From: Winogradskyella sp.
Lineage (GTDB): Bacteria > Bacteroidota > Bacteroidia > Flavobacteriales > Flavobacteriaceae
Assembly (NCBI GenBank): GCA_028383925.1
Contig: JAOEWO010000011.1
Span: 1-64,000 of the forward strand
DNA length: 64,000 bases
Reading direction: 5' to 3'
Below the pieces are notes generated by a model, which saw only the letters and a list, made by a program, of their open reading frames with translations, did not search any database and was not told the DNA's origin. The translations under genes were made by a program, and so were the position numbers. How positions within the stretch are numbered: position 1 is the stretch's first letter; the number at the start of each line of letters is the position of its first letter. Positions 44,532 to 55,013 of this stretch are shown here, piece by piece.

Positions 44532-47360
44532 ATGAGCCAATTCAACGATTCTATTGAAGTAAAAGGTGCACGCGTACACAACTTAAAAAATATAGATGTT
44601 ACCATACCTAGAGAAAAACTTGTGGTTATTACAGGTTTGTCTGGTAGTGGTAAATCTTCTTTAGCTTTTGATACCATATATGCCGAAGGGCAACGCCGTT
44701 ATATTGAAACATTTTCGGCATATGCACGTCAGTTTTTAGGCAGTTTAGAGCGACCAGATGTAGATAAAATAGACGGCCTATCCCCTGTTATTGCCATAGA
44801 GCAAAAAACAACTAGTAAATCTCCAAGATCAACCGTTGGTACAATTACAGAAATTTATGATTTCTTACGTTTGTTATACTCAAGAGCCGCTGATGCTTAT
44901 AGCTTTAATACAGGCGAACAAATGGTTAGCTATAATGATGAACAAATTAAGACGCTTATTTTAGAAGCATACAAAGGCAAACGAATTAATATTTTATCGC
45001 CTGTGGTGCGCTCTCGTAAAGGGCATTATCGCGAATTATTTGAGCAAATTGCCAAACAAGGTTTTGTAAAAGTCCGTACAGATGGTGCTATTGTTGACAT
45101 TGAAAAGGGTATGAAACTAGACCGTTACAAAACCCACGATATAGAAATTGTAATAGATAGGCTAAAAATTGACGATACCAGCGATAACGAAAAACGCTTA
45201 ATGGAATCTATAAACACAGCCATGTATCATGGTAATGATGTGCTAATGGTTATAGAACACGAAACTAACGAACCACGTTATTTTAGTCGTAATTTAATGT
45301 GTCCGTCTTCTGGTATTTCGTACCCAAACCCAGAGCCCAACAATTTCTCTTTTAACTCACCAAAAGGAGCCTGCCAAAATTGTAATGGTATTGGCGAATT
45401 GTATGTCGTTAACGATCAAAAATTAGTGCCAGACGAATCGCTTTCTATAAAAAATGGTGCGTTAGCTCCTCATGGGCCTCAAAAGAAAAGTTGGATTTTT
45501 AAGCAATTTGAAACCATAGCGCAACGTTTTGAGTTTTCTTTAAATACACCTTGGAGAGATATTCCTAATGAAGCAAAACAAATTATACTTAATGGCGGCA
45601 AAGATAAATTTACCGTAGAAAGTAAAATACTGGGTGTTACACGCGATTATAAAATTGATTTTGAAGGTATTGCAAATTTTATTGAAAATCAATACCACTC
45701 TAACTCTACTTCTTTAGTCCGTTGGGCAAAAGAATATATGGATAAAGTAGAATGTTCAGTCTGTGAGGGATCTCGTTTGCGTAAAGAATCACTTTATTTT
45801 AAAGTAGATGGTAAGAGTATAGCAGATTTAGTTAAAATGGATGTCATTGAGCTTGGCAATTGGCTAGACGGCTTAACGGCTCGTCTATCTCAAAAGCAAC
45901 AGCAAATTTCTATCGAAATTATTAAAGAGATTAGAAACAGAGTACAATTTTTGCTCGATGTTGGTTTAACATATCTAAGTCTTAACCGAAGTTCTAAATC
46001 GCTTTCTGGTGGTGAAGCACAACGTATAAGACTCGCAACTCAAATTGGATCACAATTGGTTGGCGTGCTCTATATACTAGACGAGCCTAGTATTGGCCTA
46101 CACCAGCGCGATAACGAAAAATTAATTAATTCTTTAGTAGCGCTAAGAGATGTTGGCAATTCGGTTATAGTCGTAGAACACGATAAAGATATGATAGAAC
46201 GTGCAGACCATGTTATAGATATTGGGCCTTTTGCAGGTAAATATGGTGGTGAAATTATTAGTGAAGGCACACCAAAAGAACTACTAAAACAAAATACATT
46301 AACTGCTGCATACCTCAATGGAGAAAAGGAAATTGAAATACCAAAAACACGCAGAAAAGGCAATGGTAAAAAACTAGTCTTAAAAGGATGCACAGGTAAT
46401 AATCTAAAAAATGTAGATATTACATTACCACTTGGTCAAATGATTGGTGTTACTGGTGTTTCAGGTAGTGGTAAATCTACTTTAATTAATGAGACGCTCT
46501 ACCCTATTCTTAATGCCTATTACTTTAACGGCGTTAAAAAGCCAATGCCTTACAAAAGCATAAAAGGCTTAGAACATTTAGATAAAGTTATAGACATTAA
46601 CCAATCACCAATTGGTAGAACACCACGAAGTAACCCAGCAACATACACCAAAACTTTTGACGAAATACGAAGTCTTTTTTCTAAGATTCCCGAAGCATTA
46701 ATACGTGGCTATAAACCCGGTCGTTTTAGCTTTAACGTAAAGGGTGGTCGTTGTGAAACCTGCCAAGGTGGTGGTTTGCGTGTTATAGAAATGAACTTCT
46801 TACCAGACGTTTATGTAGAGTGTGAAACCTGCCAAGGCAAACGTTTTAATAGAGAAACATTAGAGATTAGATACAAAGGAAAGTCTATTAGTGATGTTTT
46901 AAATATGACGATTGAAGATGCCGTTGGCTTTTTTGAGCATATTCCTAAAATTCACCGCAAATTAAAAACCATAAAAGATGTTGGTTTAGGCTATATTACT
47001 CTAGGACAACAAAGTACAACGTTATCTGGTGGCGAAGCTCAACGTATAAAATTAGCAACAGAACTAAGTAAACGCGATACAGGTAACACCATTTATATTT
47101 TAGATGAACCTACCACAGGCTTGCATTTTGAAGATATACGTGTTTTAATGAAAGTGCTGAATAAATTAGCCGACAAAGGCAATACTGTTTTAATTATAGA
47201 ACATAATTTAGATGTTATAAAAACCGTTGATTACATTATAGATATAGGTTATGAAGGCGGTAAAGGTGGTGGCGAAGTTGTTGCTAAAGGTACGCCAGAA
47301 CAAATTATAAAGGATAAAAAGAGTTATACAGCCAAATTTTTAAAGAAAGAACTGAATTAG
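44532..47360 (+). CDS. uvrA: Excinuclease ABC subunit A
   Basis: 942 residues from the ATG at 44532 (MSQFNDSIEV). UvrA is the damage-recognition ATPase of nucleotide excision repair. Two ABC modules: Walker A GLSGSGKS (N-terminal) and GVSGSGKS (C-terminal), two LSGGEAQR signatures, and the UvrB-interaction and insertion domains between them. The second zinc finger is complete (CETC...CETC). In the first, the leading pair reads CPSS instead of CxxC, with CQNC following; this loss looks to be common in Bacteroidota, so I do not read it as damage. An upstream frame extension to 44484 would add 16 poorly matching residues and lies inside the promoter. Confidence 0.97.
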   Translation: MSQFNDSIEVKGARVHNLKNIDVTIPREKLVVITGLSGSGKSSLAFDTIYAEGQRRYIETFSAYARQFLGSLERPDVDKIDGLSPVIAIEQKTTSKSPRSTVGTITEIYDFLRLLYSRAADAYSFNTGEQMVSYNDEQIKTLILEAYKGKRINILSPVVRSRKGHYRELFEQIAKQGFVKVRTDGAIVDIEKGMKLDRYKTHDIEIVIDRLKIDDTSDNEKRLMESINTAMYHGNDVLMVIEHETNEPRYFSRNLMCPSSGISYPNPEPNNFSFNSPKGACQNCNGIGELYVVNDQKLVPDESLSIKNGALAPHGPQKKSWIFKQFETIAQRFEFSLNTPWRDIPNEAKQIILNGGKDKFTVESKILGVTRDYKIDFEGIANFIENQYHSNSTSLVRWAKEYMDKVECSVCEGSRLRKESLYFKVDGKSIADLVKMDVIELGNWLDGLTARLSQKQQQISIEIIKEIRNRVQFLLDVGLTYLSLNRSSKSLSGGEAQRIRLATQIGSQLVGVLYILDEPSIGLHQRDNEKLINSLVALRDVGNSVIVVEHDKDMIERADHVIDIGPFAGKYGGEIISEGTPKELLKQNTLTAAYLNGEKEIEIPKTRRKGNGKKLVLKGCTGNNLKNVDITLPLGQMIGVTGVSGSGKSTLINETLYPILNAYYFNGVKKPMPYKSIKGLEHLDKVIDINQSPIGRTPRSNPATYTKTFDEIRSLFSKIPEALIRGYKPGRFSFNVKGGRCETCQGGGLRVIEMNFLPDVYVECETCQGKRFNRETLEIRYKGKSISDVLNMTIEDAVGFFEHIPKIHRKLKTIKDVGLGYITLGQQSTTLSGGEAQRIKLATELSKRDTGNTIYILDEPTTGLHFEDIRVLMKVLNKLADKGNTVLIIEHNLDVIKTVDYIIDIGYEGGKGGGEVVAKGTPEQIIKDKKSYTAKFLKKELN

Positions 47361-47512
47361 TAATATATTACGCTGTTTACTAATGTTCGGTTAAAAGAAT
47401 TATATTGGTAGAAGCGCGATGAAAAGTTAAAGTTGAGTCGGTAAATTGGTGTTATATAAAATTACGAAACCGATTAACTGAGTTTAATAACTAAACAAAA
47501 AAGACTAAAGAA

Positions 47513-48199
47513 ATGAGAAAAGAAAACAAACATAAACGCTGGAATGAAATTAAAACAAACGACTCTTGGGCCATTTTTAAAATTATGGGTGAGTTTGTTA
47601 ATGGCTACGAAAAATTAAGTAAAATTGGCCCTTGTGTTTCTATATTCGGATCTGCAAGAACAAAACCAGACCACAAATATTACAAGTTAGCAGAAGAAGT
47701 CGCTAGTAAAATTGTAGAACATGGATATGGTGTTATTACTGGTGGTGGTCCTGGTATTATGGAAGCTGGTAACAAAGGCGCTCATATTGCTGGTGGTACT
47801 TCGGTAGGTTTAAATATTGAGTTGCCTTTTGAGCAACACGACAACCCTTACATTGATAACGATAAAAGCCTAGATTTTGATTACTTTTTTGTGCGTAAAG
47901 TAATGTTTGTAAAATACTCGCAAGGATTTGTAGTAATGCCTGGTGGCTTTGGTACTTTAGATGAATTATTTGAAGCAATGACTTTAATACAAACGCATAA
48001 AATTGAAACCTTTCCTATTATTTTAGTGGGTAAAGAATTTTGGGGAGGTTTAATGGACTGGGTTAAAACTACACTTTTAGACGCAGGTAATGTAAGCGCT
48101 AAAGATTTAGATTTAATTCATCTTGTAGATACCGGAGACGAGGTTATAGATATCTTAAATGCTTTTTATAACGAATCTGGCTTAAGTCCTAATTTTTAA
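47513..48199 (+). CDS. LOG-family protein (TIGR00730)
   Basis: 228 residues. Rossmann-like fold with the family signatures GGGPGIMEAGNKGA (about 79-92) and PGGFGTLDELFE (about 142-153, PGGxGTxxE). Relatives are nucleotide 5'-monophosphate phosphoribohydrolases: the plant LOG enzymes release cytokinins, and bacterial PpnN acts on purine nucleotides in stress. The N-terminal extension (about 40 residues) is charged. It stands alone between uvrA and the exported nuclease gene. Confidence 0.9.
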   Translation: MRKENKHKRWNEIKTNDSWAIFKIMGEFVNGYEKLSKIGPCVSIFGSARTKPDHKYYKLAEEVASKIVEHGYGVITGGGPGIMEAGNKGAHIAGGTSVGLNIELPFEQHDNPYIDNDKSLDFDYFFVRKVMFVKYSQGFVVMPGGFGTLDELFEAMTLIQTHKIETFPIILVGKEFWGGLMDWVKTTLLDAGNVSAKDLDLIHLVDTGDEVIDILNAFYNESGLSPNF

Positions 48200-48228
48200 A
48201 CCATCCCATACAATTTATTTTCACTGCT

Positions 48229-49503
48229 ATGAAAAAGAAGATTATTGGATGCTTATTAATAGCTTTATTCTCTTTTATAAATGTCTCTGCACAAGAGACC
48301 TTTAAAGTAATGTTCTATAATCTTCTTAATTACCCTTTAGAAGATGCAGTGGCTAACCGTGAAGCAGATTTAGATTTTATATTATCAGACTATAAACCAG
48401 ATTTGTTTTTAGTGTGTGAATTAAACAATAGTACTGGTGCAGATAATGTGCTTAACATTACTAGAACAGCGATTAACTCTAGTTTTGAAATGGCAACTTA
48501 TGTCTCTAATACTTCAGATGATTTTGGCGGTAATCAAAACGACTTACAAAACTTACTGTACTATGACGGTTCTAAATTTATTTTAGAAGATCAAATCATT
48601 GTACCTACAAACTTAAGAGATTTTAATATTTATAAACTTTTACTAAACACGACACAACAAAACACAATACCTGTAGAGATTTATATAATTGTTTGTCACT
48701 TAAAAGCATCTAGCGGTACTCTAAATGCCCAAAGACGTTTTGAAATGGTATTAGAATTAGAGACTTATTTAAATACATTACCAACAAATAGTAATGTTCT
48801 TTTAGGTGGTGATTTAAATATTTATACAGCTTCAGAATCTGCTTTTCAAGAACTCTTAGAAACCACAAACAGCATTACATTTGCCGACCCAGCAGACCGT
48901 GTGGGTAGTTGGAATAATAATCCCAATTTTGTAGACGTATTTACACAATCTACACGTACTCAAAATGGTTTTGGTGGTTCTACGGGTGGCTTTGATGATC
49001 GTTTTGATTTTATTTTAACCTCACAAAATATGCTTGGCACTACTACTATAAATTATGTAGAAGACTCTTACCAAGTTTATGGTAATAACGGACTAGCAAG
49101 TTGTTATAATAGACGTATTAACTCGTCAGACTGTGGTAATAGCAATTCACAGTTTTCATTTGCAACAAGAAATGCACTACACAATTTCAGTGATCATCTT
49201 CCCGTTACTGTATCTTTAGATGCCAATGTTACCTTATTAAGTACAGATACAGTTTCGCATTTAGAAAAATTCAGAATAGAGAAAACAATAATTAATAATT
49301 TACTAACTATCTATATTAATTCGTTTGAGTTATTTAACCAAGAGTTACAAGTTTATAATACTATTGGACAAAAGGTAAAAACTTTCAAAACAAATAATAC
49401 AACTAAGCAAGAATTAGACATGTCAGATTTAGAACAAGGTTTGTATTATTTACACTTTTCTAATTTAAGTATCAACCCTATTAAATTTATAATAACGCAT
49501 TGA
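48229..49503 (+). CDS. T9SS-exported endonuclease/exonuclease/phosphatase family protein
   Basis: 424 residues. Signal peptide (MKKKIIGCLLIALFSFINVSAQ), then an EEP-fold catalytic domain (about 25-335): FKVMFYNLLNY, FLVCELNN (metal-binding Glu), LGGDLNIYT (Asp, Asn) and FSDHLPVTV (terminal Asp-His). The last 75 residues are a type IX secretion C-terminal sorting domain (LQVYNTIGQKVKTF, LYYLHF...KFIITH). It should be secreted or attached to the cell surface and may degrade nucleic acids or hydrolyse phosphodiesters. It overlaps the next gene by four bases. Confidence 0.92.
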   Translation: MKKKIIGCLLIALFSFINVSAQETFKVMFYNLLNYPLEDAVANREADLDFILSDYKPDLFLVCELNNSTGADNVLNITRTAINSSFEMATYVSNTSDDFGGNQNDLQNLLYYDGSKFILEDQIIVPTNLRDFNIYKLLLNTTQQNTIPVEIYIIVCHLKASSGTLNAQRRFEMVLELETYLNTLPTNSNVLLGGDLNIYTASESAFQELLETTNSITFADPADRVGSWNNNPNFVDVFTQSTRTQNGFGGSTGGFDDRFDFILTSQNMLGTTTINYVEDSYQVYGNNGLASCYNRRINSSDCGNSNSQFSFATRNALHNFSDHLPVTVSLDANVTLLSTDTVSHLEKFRIEKTIINNLLTIYINSFELFNQELQVYNTIGQKVKTFKTNNTTKQELDMSDLEQGLYYLHFSNLSINPIKFIITH

Positions 49504-52343
49504 TAAATAAAGCACAATTAAGTATCGTTTTTACACTGTTTTACGCAGTTTTATTTGGTCAAAACCAAATAGATATCGCTGCTGTTGTAAATATAGATGA
49601 CCATTCTATAACTATTTCTCAGACCATAATTTATAAAAATGAATCTAATACAACGTGGTCTGAAATTTATTTAAATGATTGGAATCATAGCTACGCATCT
49701 AAATCTACACCATTAGCAAAACGATTTGAAGAAGAATTTACAACCAAATTTCATTTGGCTAAAGACAGACAAAGAGGCTATACTAAAATAGCGTCTTTAA
49801 AAGATAATACACAACAAGATTTAGAGTTTTCGTATTTAAAAAAACATCCCGATATTATTAAAGTATCATTAAAAAATACAGTAAAACCTGGCGAGACATA
49901 CAAGCTTACTCTAAATTATAAACTGGTATTACCAGACGCATCGTTTACAGATTATGGTATTACAGAAAGTAACGACCTAAAATTAAAGTATTGGTACATT
50001 ACACCAACTGCAAATGATGGCAAATGGAATTATTATAGTAATAAAAATATAGACGATTTATTTGTACCACTTTCAGATATAAATTTAAGTATAGCGCACC
50101 CACGTAACTATAAAGCAACTTCAGAATTAAATCTAATTTCTACTGGTCCGGCTGATGGTGACAACATGCAACAAACGGTTTTTAGTGGTAAAGACAGAGT
50201 AGATACATTTTTATCTGTTGCCAAGTTTCCGGGTTATAGTTTTGTGCAAACAGATGATTTTATTCTTTTAACAGATATCTACGAGAAAAAATTAGGCAAT
50301 GCAGAAAAAGCTATTATTACAGATAAAATAACACGTTTTTTAACCAAAAACTTAGGGGACTATCCGCACAAACAATTGTTGGTTACTAATATAGATTATA
50401 ACAGAAACCCGTTATACGGCCTCAACCAACTTCCCGATTTTTTAAGACCTTTTCCAGACGAGTTTCAATTTGAACTTAAACTTTTAAAAACAGCAACTAA
50501 AAAATATCTAGACAATACATTACTTTTTAATCCACGTAAAGATTATTGGCTAAACGAAGGACTTCAAATTTATTTATTAATTAAATATGCTGAAGAAAAT
50601 TACCCAGATATGAAGCTCTTAGGAACGCTTTCTGAAGTTTGGGGCATAAGAGCATTTCATTCTGCAGATTTAGATTTCAATTTTCAATATTTCTTATACT
50701 CTATGGAAATAGCCAGAAAAAACAGAGATCAACCGCTAACCACTTCAAAAGATTCCTTAATAAAATTTAATGCCAATATTGCAGGAAAATACAAGGCCGG
50801 TATTGGTCTTAACTATTTAAATGAATTTACTGAAGATTTAGACTTAGACACAGCTATAACAGCATTTGTAAAGCAACACAAACTTAAATCTGTTAAACTT
50901 TCAGAATTTGAAACTTTTATAAAAGACAAAACCTCTAAAAATTTAGATTGGTTTTTTGAAGACTATGTTGCCACACGTAAAAAAATAGATTTCAAAATAA
51001 AAACTATTGAAACACTAAAAGATTCTATTAGAGTAACGATTAAAAATAAGCGGAATAACAACATGCCTATTTCCTTATTTATGGTAAAAAACGATAGTAT
51101 TTTAGATAAAATTTGGGTAGAAAATGTCAGAGATACAAAAACCATTACCATACCAAAAGGCGAAACCGAAAAATTAGTCTTAGACTTTGATAATGTGGTG
51201 CCCGAGTTTAATCAGCGAGATAATTACAAATCTGTAAAAGGCTCATTTTTAAACAACAAACCTTTACAGTTTCGCTTATTTAAAGACATTGAAGACCCCT
51301 ATTATAATCAAATTTTCTTAATGCCTTTGGTAGAATTTAATAATATTTATGACGGCTTAACTTTGGGTACAAAATTTTATAATAAAACCATTTTAAGAAA
51401 ACGACTTAATTATAGATTCTCACCACAATACGCTACTAAATCGAGATCGGTTACAGGAAGCGTTAGTGCATTTTATACCCATAATATAGAAGACAGCGAC
51501 CTTTTTGATATCTCTTATGGTATAGCAGCTGGTTACCAATCTTTTGCTCAAGATGCTTTTGTAACTCGCATAAGACCGTCTATATCGTTTAGTTTTAGAG
51601 ATAATTCAGACTTTAGAAAAGACCAAGTAGACAGAATTACTGCTAGATACGTAAGTATTAGCAGAGAACTAGGTAATAATGCTGTTATAGATGCATTAGA
51701 CGAACCCGATTATGGTGTTTTTAATTTGCGCTATACCCATTCTAATCCTGGACTTATAAATTTTTCGAGTTTTAATGCCGATGTGCAATTTGCTGAGCGT
51801 TTTAGTAAAATATCATTAAGCTACGAAACTAGAAAACTAACAAAAGGCAATAGAAACATTAACTTTAGATTTTTTACAGGACTCTTTTTAGATAATAACA
51901 CAGACCCAAATTCTAACTTTTTTAGTTTCGCATTAGACAGACCAACAGATTATCTATTCGATTTTAACTATTTAGGACGCTCTGAAGCCGCAGGTTTATT
52001 TAGCCAACAACTCATTATAGCAGAAGGTGGTTTTAAATCGCAATTAGAAACCGCATTTGCTAACCAATGGATAACAACAGCTAATTTTAGTACGTCTATA
52101 TGGCGTTACATACATGCTTATGGTGATCTAGGTCTTGTTAAAAACAAATTTAGTAGTGCTAATTTTGTTTACGACTCTGGTATTAGACTCAACCTTGTAG
52201 AAGATTATTTAGAGCTCTACTTCCCTATTTACTCTAATCTTGGTTGGCAAATTGCCCAGCCCAACTACGATCAAAGTATACGTTTTATAGTCTCCGTAGA
52301 TCCACAAGTATTATTAGGCTTGTTTAGACGCAAATGGTATTAG
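49500..52343 (+). CDS. M1-peptidase-like protein lacking HExxH, fused to an outer membrane beta-barrel
   Basis: 947 residues, signal peptide at the N-terminus. Residues about 20-250 resemble the M1 N-terminal domain (VVNIDDHSITISQTIIYKN, YWYITPTAND). About 260-480 resemble the gluzincin domain: YWLNEGLQIYLL (about 350) lines up with the WLNEG that carries the third zinc ligand, but the HExxH motif that should precede it is missing. The C-terminal half (about 620-947) is a series of amphipathic strands (GTKFYNKTILRKRLNYRFSPQY, FYTHNIEDSDLF...) typical of an outer membrane barrel. It is probably surface-displayed and catalytically inactive. The start is TTG at 49500, overlapping the previous stop (TTGA), which suggests coupled translation. 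Confidence 0.8.
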   Translation: MINKAQLSIVFTLFYAVLFGQNQIDIAAVVNIDDHSITISQTIIYKNESNTTWSEIYLNDWNHSYASKSTPLAKRFEEEFTTKFHLAKDRQRGYTKIASLKDNTQQDLEFSYLKKHPDIIKVSLKNTVKPGETYKLTLNYKLVLPDASFTDYGITESNDLKLKYWYITPTANDGKWNYYSNKNIDDLFVPLSDINLSIAHPRNYKATSELNLISTGPADGDNMQQTVFSGKDRVDTFLSVAKFPGYSFVQTDDFILLTDIYEKKLGNAEKAIITDKITRFLTKNLGDYPHKQLLVTNIDYNRNPLYGLNQLPDFLRPFPDEFQFELKLLKTATKKYLDNTLLFNPRKDYWLNEGLQIYLLIKYAEENYPDMKLLGTLSEVWGIRAFHSADLDFNFQYFLYSMEIARKNRDQPLTTSKDSLIKFNANIAGKYKAGIGLNYLNEFTEDLDLDTAITAFVKQHKLKSVKLSEFETFIKDKTSKNLDWFFEDYVATRKKIDFKIKTIETLKDSIRVTIKNKRNNNMPISLFMVKNDSILDKIWVENVRDTKTITIPKGETEKLVLDFDNVVPEFNQRDNYKSVKGSFLNNKPLQFRLFKDIEDPYYNQIFLMPLVEFNNIYDGLTLGTKFYNKTILRKRLNYRFSPQYATKSRSVTGSVSAFYTHNIEDSDLFDISYGIAAGYQSFAQDAFVTRIRPSISFSFRDNSDFRKDQVDRITARYVSISRELGNNAVIDALDEPDYGVFNLRYTHSNPGLINFSSFNADVQFAERFSKISLSYETRKLTKGNRNINFRFFTGLFLDNNTDPNSNFFSFALDRPTDYLFDFNYLGRSEAAGLFSQQLIIAEGGFKSQLETAFANQWITTANFSTSIWRYIHAYGDLGLVKNKFSSANFVYDSGIRLNLVEDYLELYFPIYSNLGWQIAQPNYDQSIRFIVSVDPQVLLGLFRRKWY

Positions 52344-52497
52344 AAGATTCTTATTGAAAAGTTAATTTTTAAACTTTATTTATGTTATTCTTTATTATGT
52401 AATCATTTTGTTAAACATTATGCAATATTATAACACTTTTCTCGGTTGCACAAAATTGCAAAATTCACTAATTTTACGTCCTTAATAGTTGACATAT

Positions 52498-54909
52498 ATG
52501 AAGCCTAATACCAATACAAAAACCGAAATTACATTCGAAGATTTTAAAACAGAAGTTTTAAATGACTATACACTCGCAGTAACGAGTAGAGAATGTAGTC
52601 TATTAGGACGTCGCGAAGTCTTAACAGGCAAGGCTAAATTCGGGATTTTTGGTGATGGTAAAGAAGTGCCTCAAATTGCTTGGGCAAAAGCCTTTAATAA
52701 TGGTGATTTTAGAAGTGGTTACTACCGCGACCAAACTTTTATGATGGCTATTGGGCAACTTTCTATAGAGCAATTTTTTGCTGGCTTATATGGTAACACC
52801 GATTTAAAAGAAGAGCCTATGTCTGCCGGTCGTCAAATGGGAGGTCATTTTGCAACACATAGTTTAGACGAAAACGGAGCTTGGAAAAACCTAACCGAAC
52901 AAAAAAATTCTAGTGCAGATATTTCACCAACCGCTGGCCAAATGCCAAGATTACTTGGTTTAGCACAAGCATCTAAAATATATAGAAATGTTGCTGGTAT
53001 TGATACCACTAAGTTTTCTAAAGAAGGAAATGAAATTGCATGGGGAACCATAGGAAACGCAAGTACAAGTGAAGGTTTGTTTTTTGAAACCATAAATGCG
53101 GCAGGTGTTTTACAAGTACCCATGGTCATTAGTGTTTGGGATGATGAGTACGGTATTTCTGTACATGCCAGACACCAAACAACAAAAGAAAATATTTCTG
53201 AAATTTTAAAAGGTTTTCAACGTGATGAAGACAACAACGGTTATGAAATTTTTAGAGTTAACGGTTGGAATTATGCAGAACTCATGGACACCTATCAGCG
53301 TGCAGCACAAGTGTCTCGTAAAGAGCACGTACCTGTATTAATACATGTACAAGAATTAACACAACCACAAGGGCATTCTACATCTGGCTCTCATGAGCGT
53401 TACAAAAATGCAGAACGTTTGGCTTGGGAAGCTGAGTACGATTGTAATGTACAAATGCGCAAATGGATTTTAGAAAATAATATAGCGACTGAAGATGATT
53501 TGGTAGCTATAGAAAAAGATATAAAAAAAGCGGTTAGAAATGGTAAAAAAGCGGCTTGGTCTGCTTTTATAAATCCTATTTTATCTGAAACTGAAACGGT
53601 AAAAACGTTATTAACAAAGGTTGCAGCATCTAGCGCAAACAGTGCGTTTATCTCTAAATTGAAAAATGATTTAGATAAAATTGATGAGCCTTTAAGAAAA
53701 GATTTATTAACGGCTACCCGTAAAGCTTTACGCTATGTGGTTTCGGAAAACACACCTGAAAAAACAGAACTTCAGCAGTGGATTACCAACTACATAGAAA
53801 AAATTCAACCTAAATACAGTTCGCACTTATATAGTGCGTCTAGCCAAAAAGCACAAAACCATTTAGAAATAGCACCTACCTACGCTGATAATGCAGAACT
53901 TGTAGATGGCCGAATTATATTAAGAGATAATTTTGATGCTATATTTAACACCTATCCTGAGGCGTTAATTTTTGGTGAAGACGCTGGACATATTGGTGAT
54001 GTTAACCAAGGTTTAGAAGGTTTACAGGCAAAATACGGAGAATTAAGAATCTCAGATACAGGTATTAGAGAAGCCACTATACTTGGCCAAGGTATTGGTA
54101 TGGCTATGCGAGGTTTAAGACCAATTGCAGAAATACAGTACTTAGATTACATCTTGTATGCGCTTCAAATAATGAGCGATGATTTAGCAACACTGCAATA
54201 CAGAACTAAAGGCCGCCAAAAAGCACCATTAATAATAAGAACACGTGGACATAGATTAGAGGGTATTTGGCACTCTGGCTCGCAAATGGGTGGAGTCTTA
54301 AATTTAATACGAGGTATACATGTATTAGTACCACGAAATATGACAAAAGCTGCTGGTTTTTACAACACATTATTGCAAAGCGATGAACCTGCTTTAATTG
54401 TAGAATGCTTAAATGGCTACAGACTAAAAGAAAAAATGCCAACTAATATTGGCGAATTTAAGACACCTCTTGGTGTGGTTGAAACAATTAAAGACGGTAA
54501 TGATATTACTTTAGTATCTTATGGTTCTACCCTACGTTTGGTAGAGCAAGCCGCTAAAGAATTATTAGAAGTTGGTATTGATGCAGAAATTATTGATGTA
54601 CAATCCTTATTGCCTTTCGATTTAAATCATGATATCGTAAAAAGTGTTGCCAAAACTAACCGCTTAATGGTTATTGATGAAGATGTAAAAGGTGGAGCTT
54701 CTGCTTATATATTAGATCAGATTTTGAATGTACAAAATGCATTTCAACATTTAGACAGCCAACCACAAACATTAGCAGCAAAACCACACAGACCAGCTTA
54801 TGGTACTGACGGAGATTACTTCTCTAAACCTTCTGCCGAAGATATTTTTGAAGCTATTTATGATGTAATGCATGAGGTTAACCCTATTGATTTCCCAAAA
54901 TTAAGATAA
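52498..54909 (+). CDS. Fused alpha/beta E1 subunit of a 2-oxoacid dehydrogenase
   Basis: 803 residues from the ATG at 52498 (MKPNTNTKT); the TTG at 52489 is a less likely start. N-terminal alpha part (about 1-370) with the TPP region GNASTSEGLFFETINAAG and the phosphorylation-loop-like GSHERYK. C-terminal beta part (about 460-800) with FGEDAGHIGDVNQGLEGL, ISDTGIREATILGQGIGMAM and LIIRTRGHR. Such fusions in Bacteroidota decarboxylate branched-chain 2-oxoacids (or pyruvate) and pass the acyl group to a lipoyl E2 encoded elsewhere. The substrate is not fixed by the sequence. Confidence 0.93.
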   Translation: MKPNTNTKTEITFEDFKTEVLNDYTLAVTSRECSLLGRREVLTGKAKFGIFGDGKEVPQIAWAKAFNNGDFRSGYYRDQTFMMAIGQLSIEQFFAGLYGNTDLKEEPMSAGRQMGGHFATHSLDENGAWKNLTEQKNSSADISPTAGQMPRLLGLAQASKIYRNVAGIDTTKFSKEGNEIAWGTIGNASTSEGLFFETINAAGVLQVPMVISVWDDEYGISVHARHQTTKENISEILKGFQRDEDNNGYEIFRVNGWNYAELMDTYQRAAQVSRKEHVPVLIHVQELTQPQGHSTSGSHERYKNAERLAWEAEYDCNVQMRKWILENNIATEDDLVAIEKDIKKAVRNGKKAAWSAFINPILSETETVKTLLTKVAASSANSAFISKLKNDLDKIDEPLRKDLLTATRKALRYVVSENTPEKTELQQWITNYIEKIQPKYSSHLYSASSQKAQNHLEIAPTYADNAELVDGRIILRDNFDAIFNTYPEALIFGEDAGHIGDVNQGLEGLQAKYGELRISDTGIREATILGQGIGMAMRGLRPIAEIQYLDYILYALQIMSDDLATLQYRTKGRQKAPLIIRTRGHRLEGIWHSGSQMGGVLNLIRGIHVLVPRNMTKAAGFYNTLLQSDEPALIVECLNGYRLKEKMPTNIGEFKTPLGVVETIKDGNDITLVSYGSTLRLVEQAAKELLEVGIDAEIIDVQSLLPFDLNHDIVKSVAKTNRLMVIDEDVKGGASAYILDQILNVQNAFQHLDSQPQTLAAKPHRPAYGTDGDYFSKPSAEDIFEAIYDVMHEVNPIDFPKLR

Positions 54910-55013
54910 TCAATTTGTGTTAACATAACGGTTTTTCAATTAGTATATTAAACCTTTTTAGTTTGCTAAAGTCATACTATCTGAAACTAAACAATCAGAT
55001 AATCAATCAACTT

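Noticed and set aside
45300-45390. UvrA damaged because the first zinc-finger Cys pair is incomplete
   Set aside because: This variation appears usual in Bacteroidota UvrA and the rest of the protein is intact.
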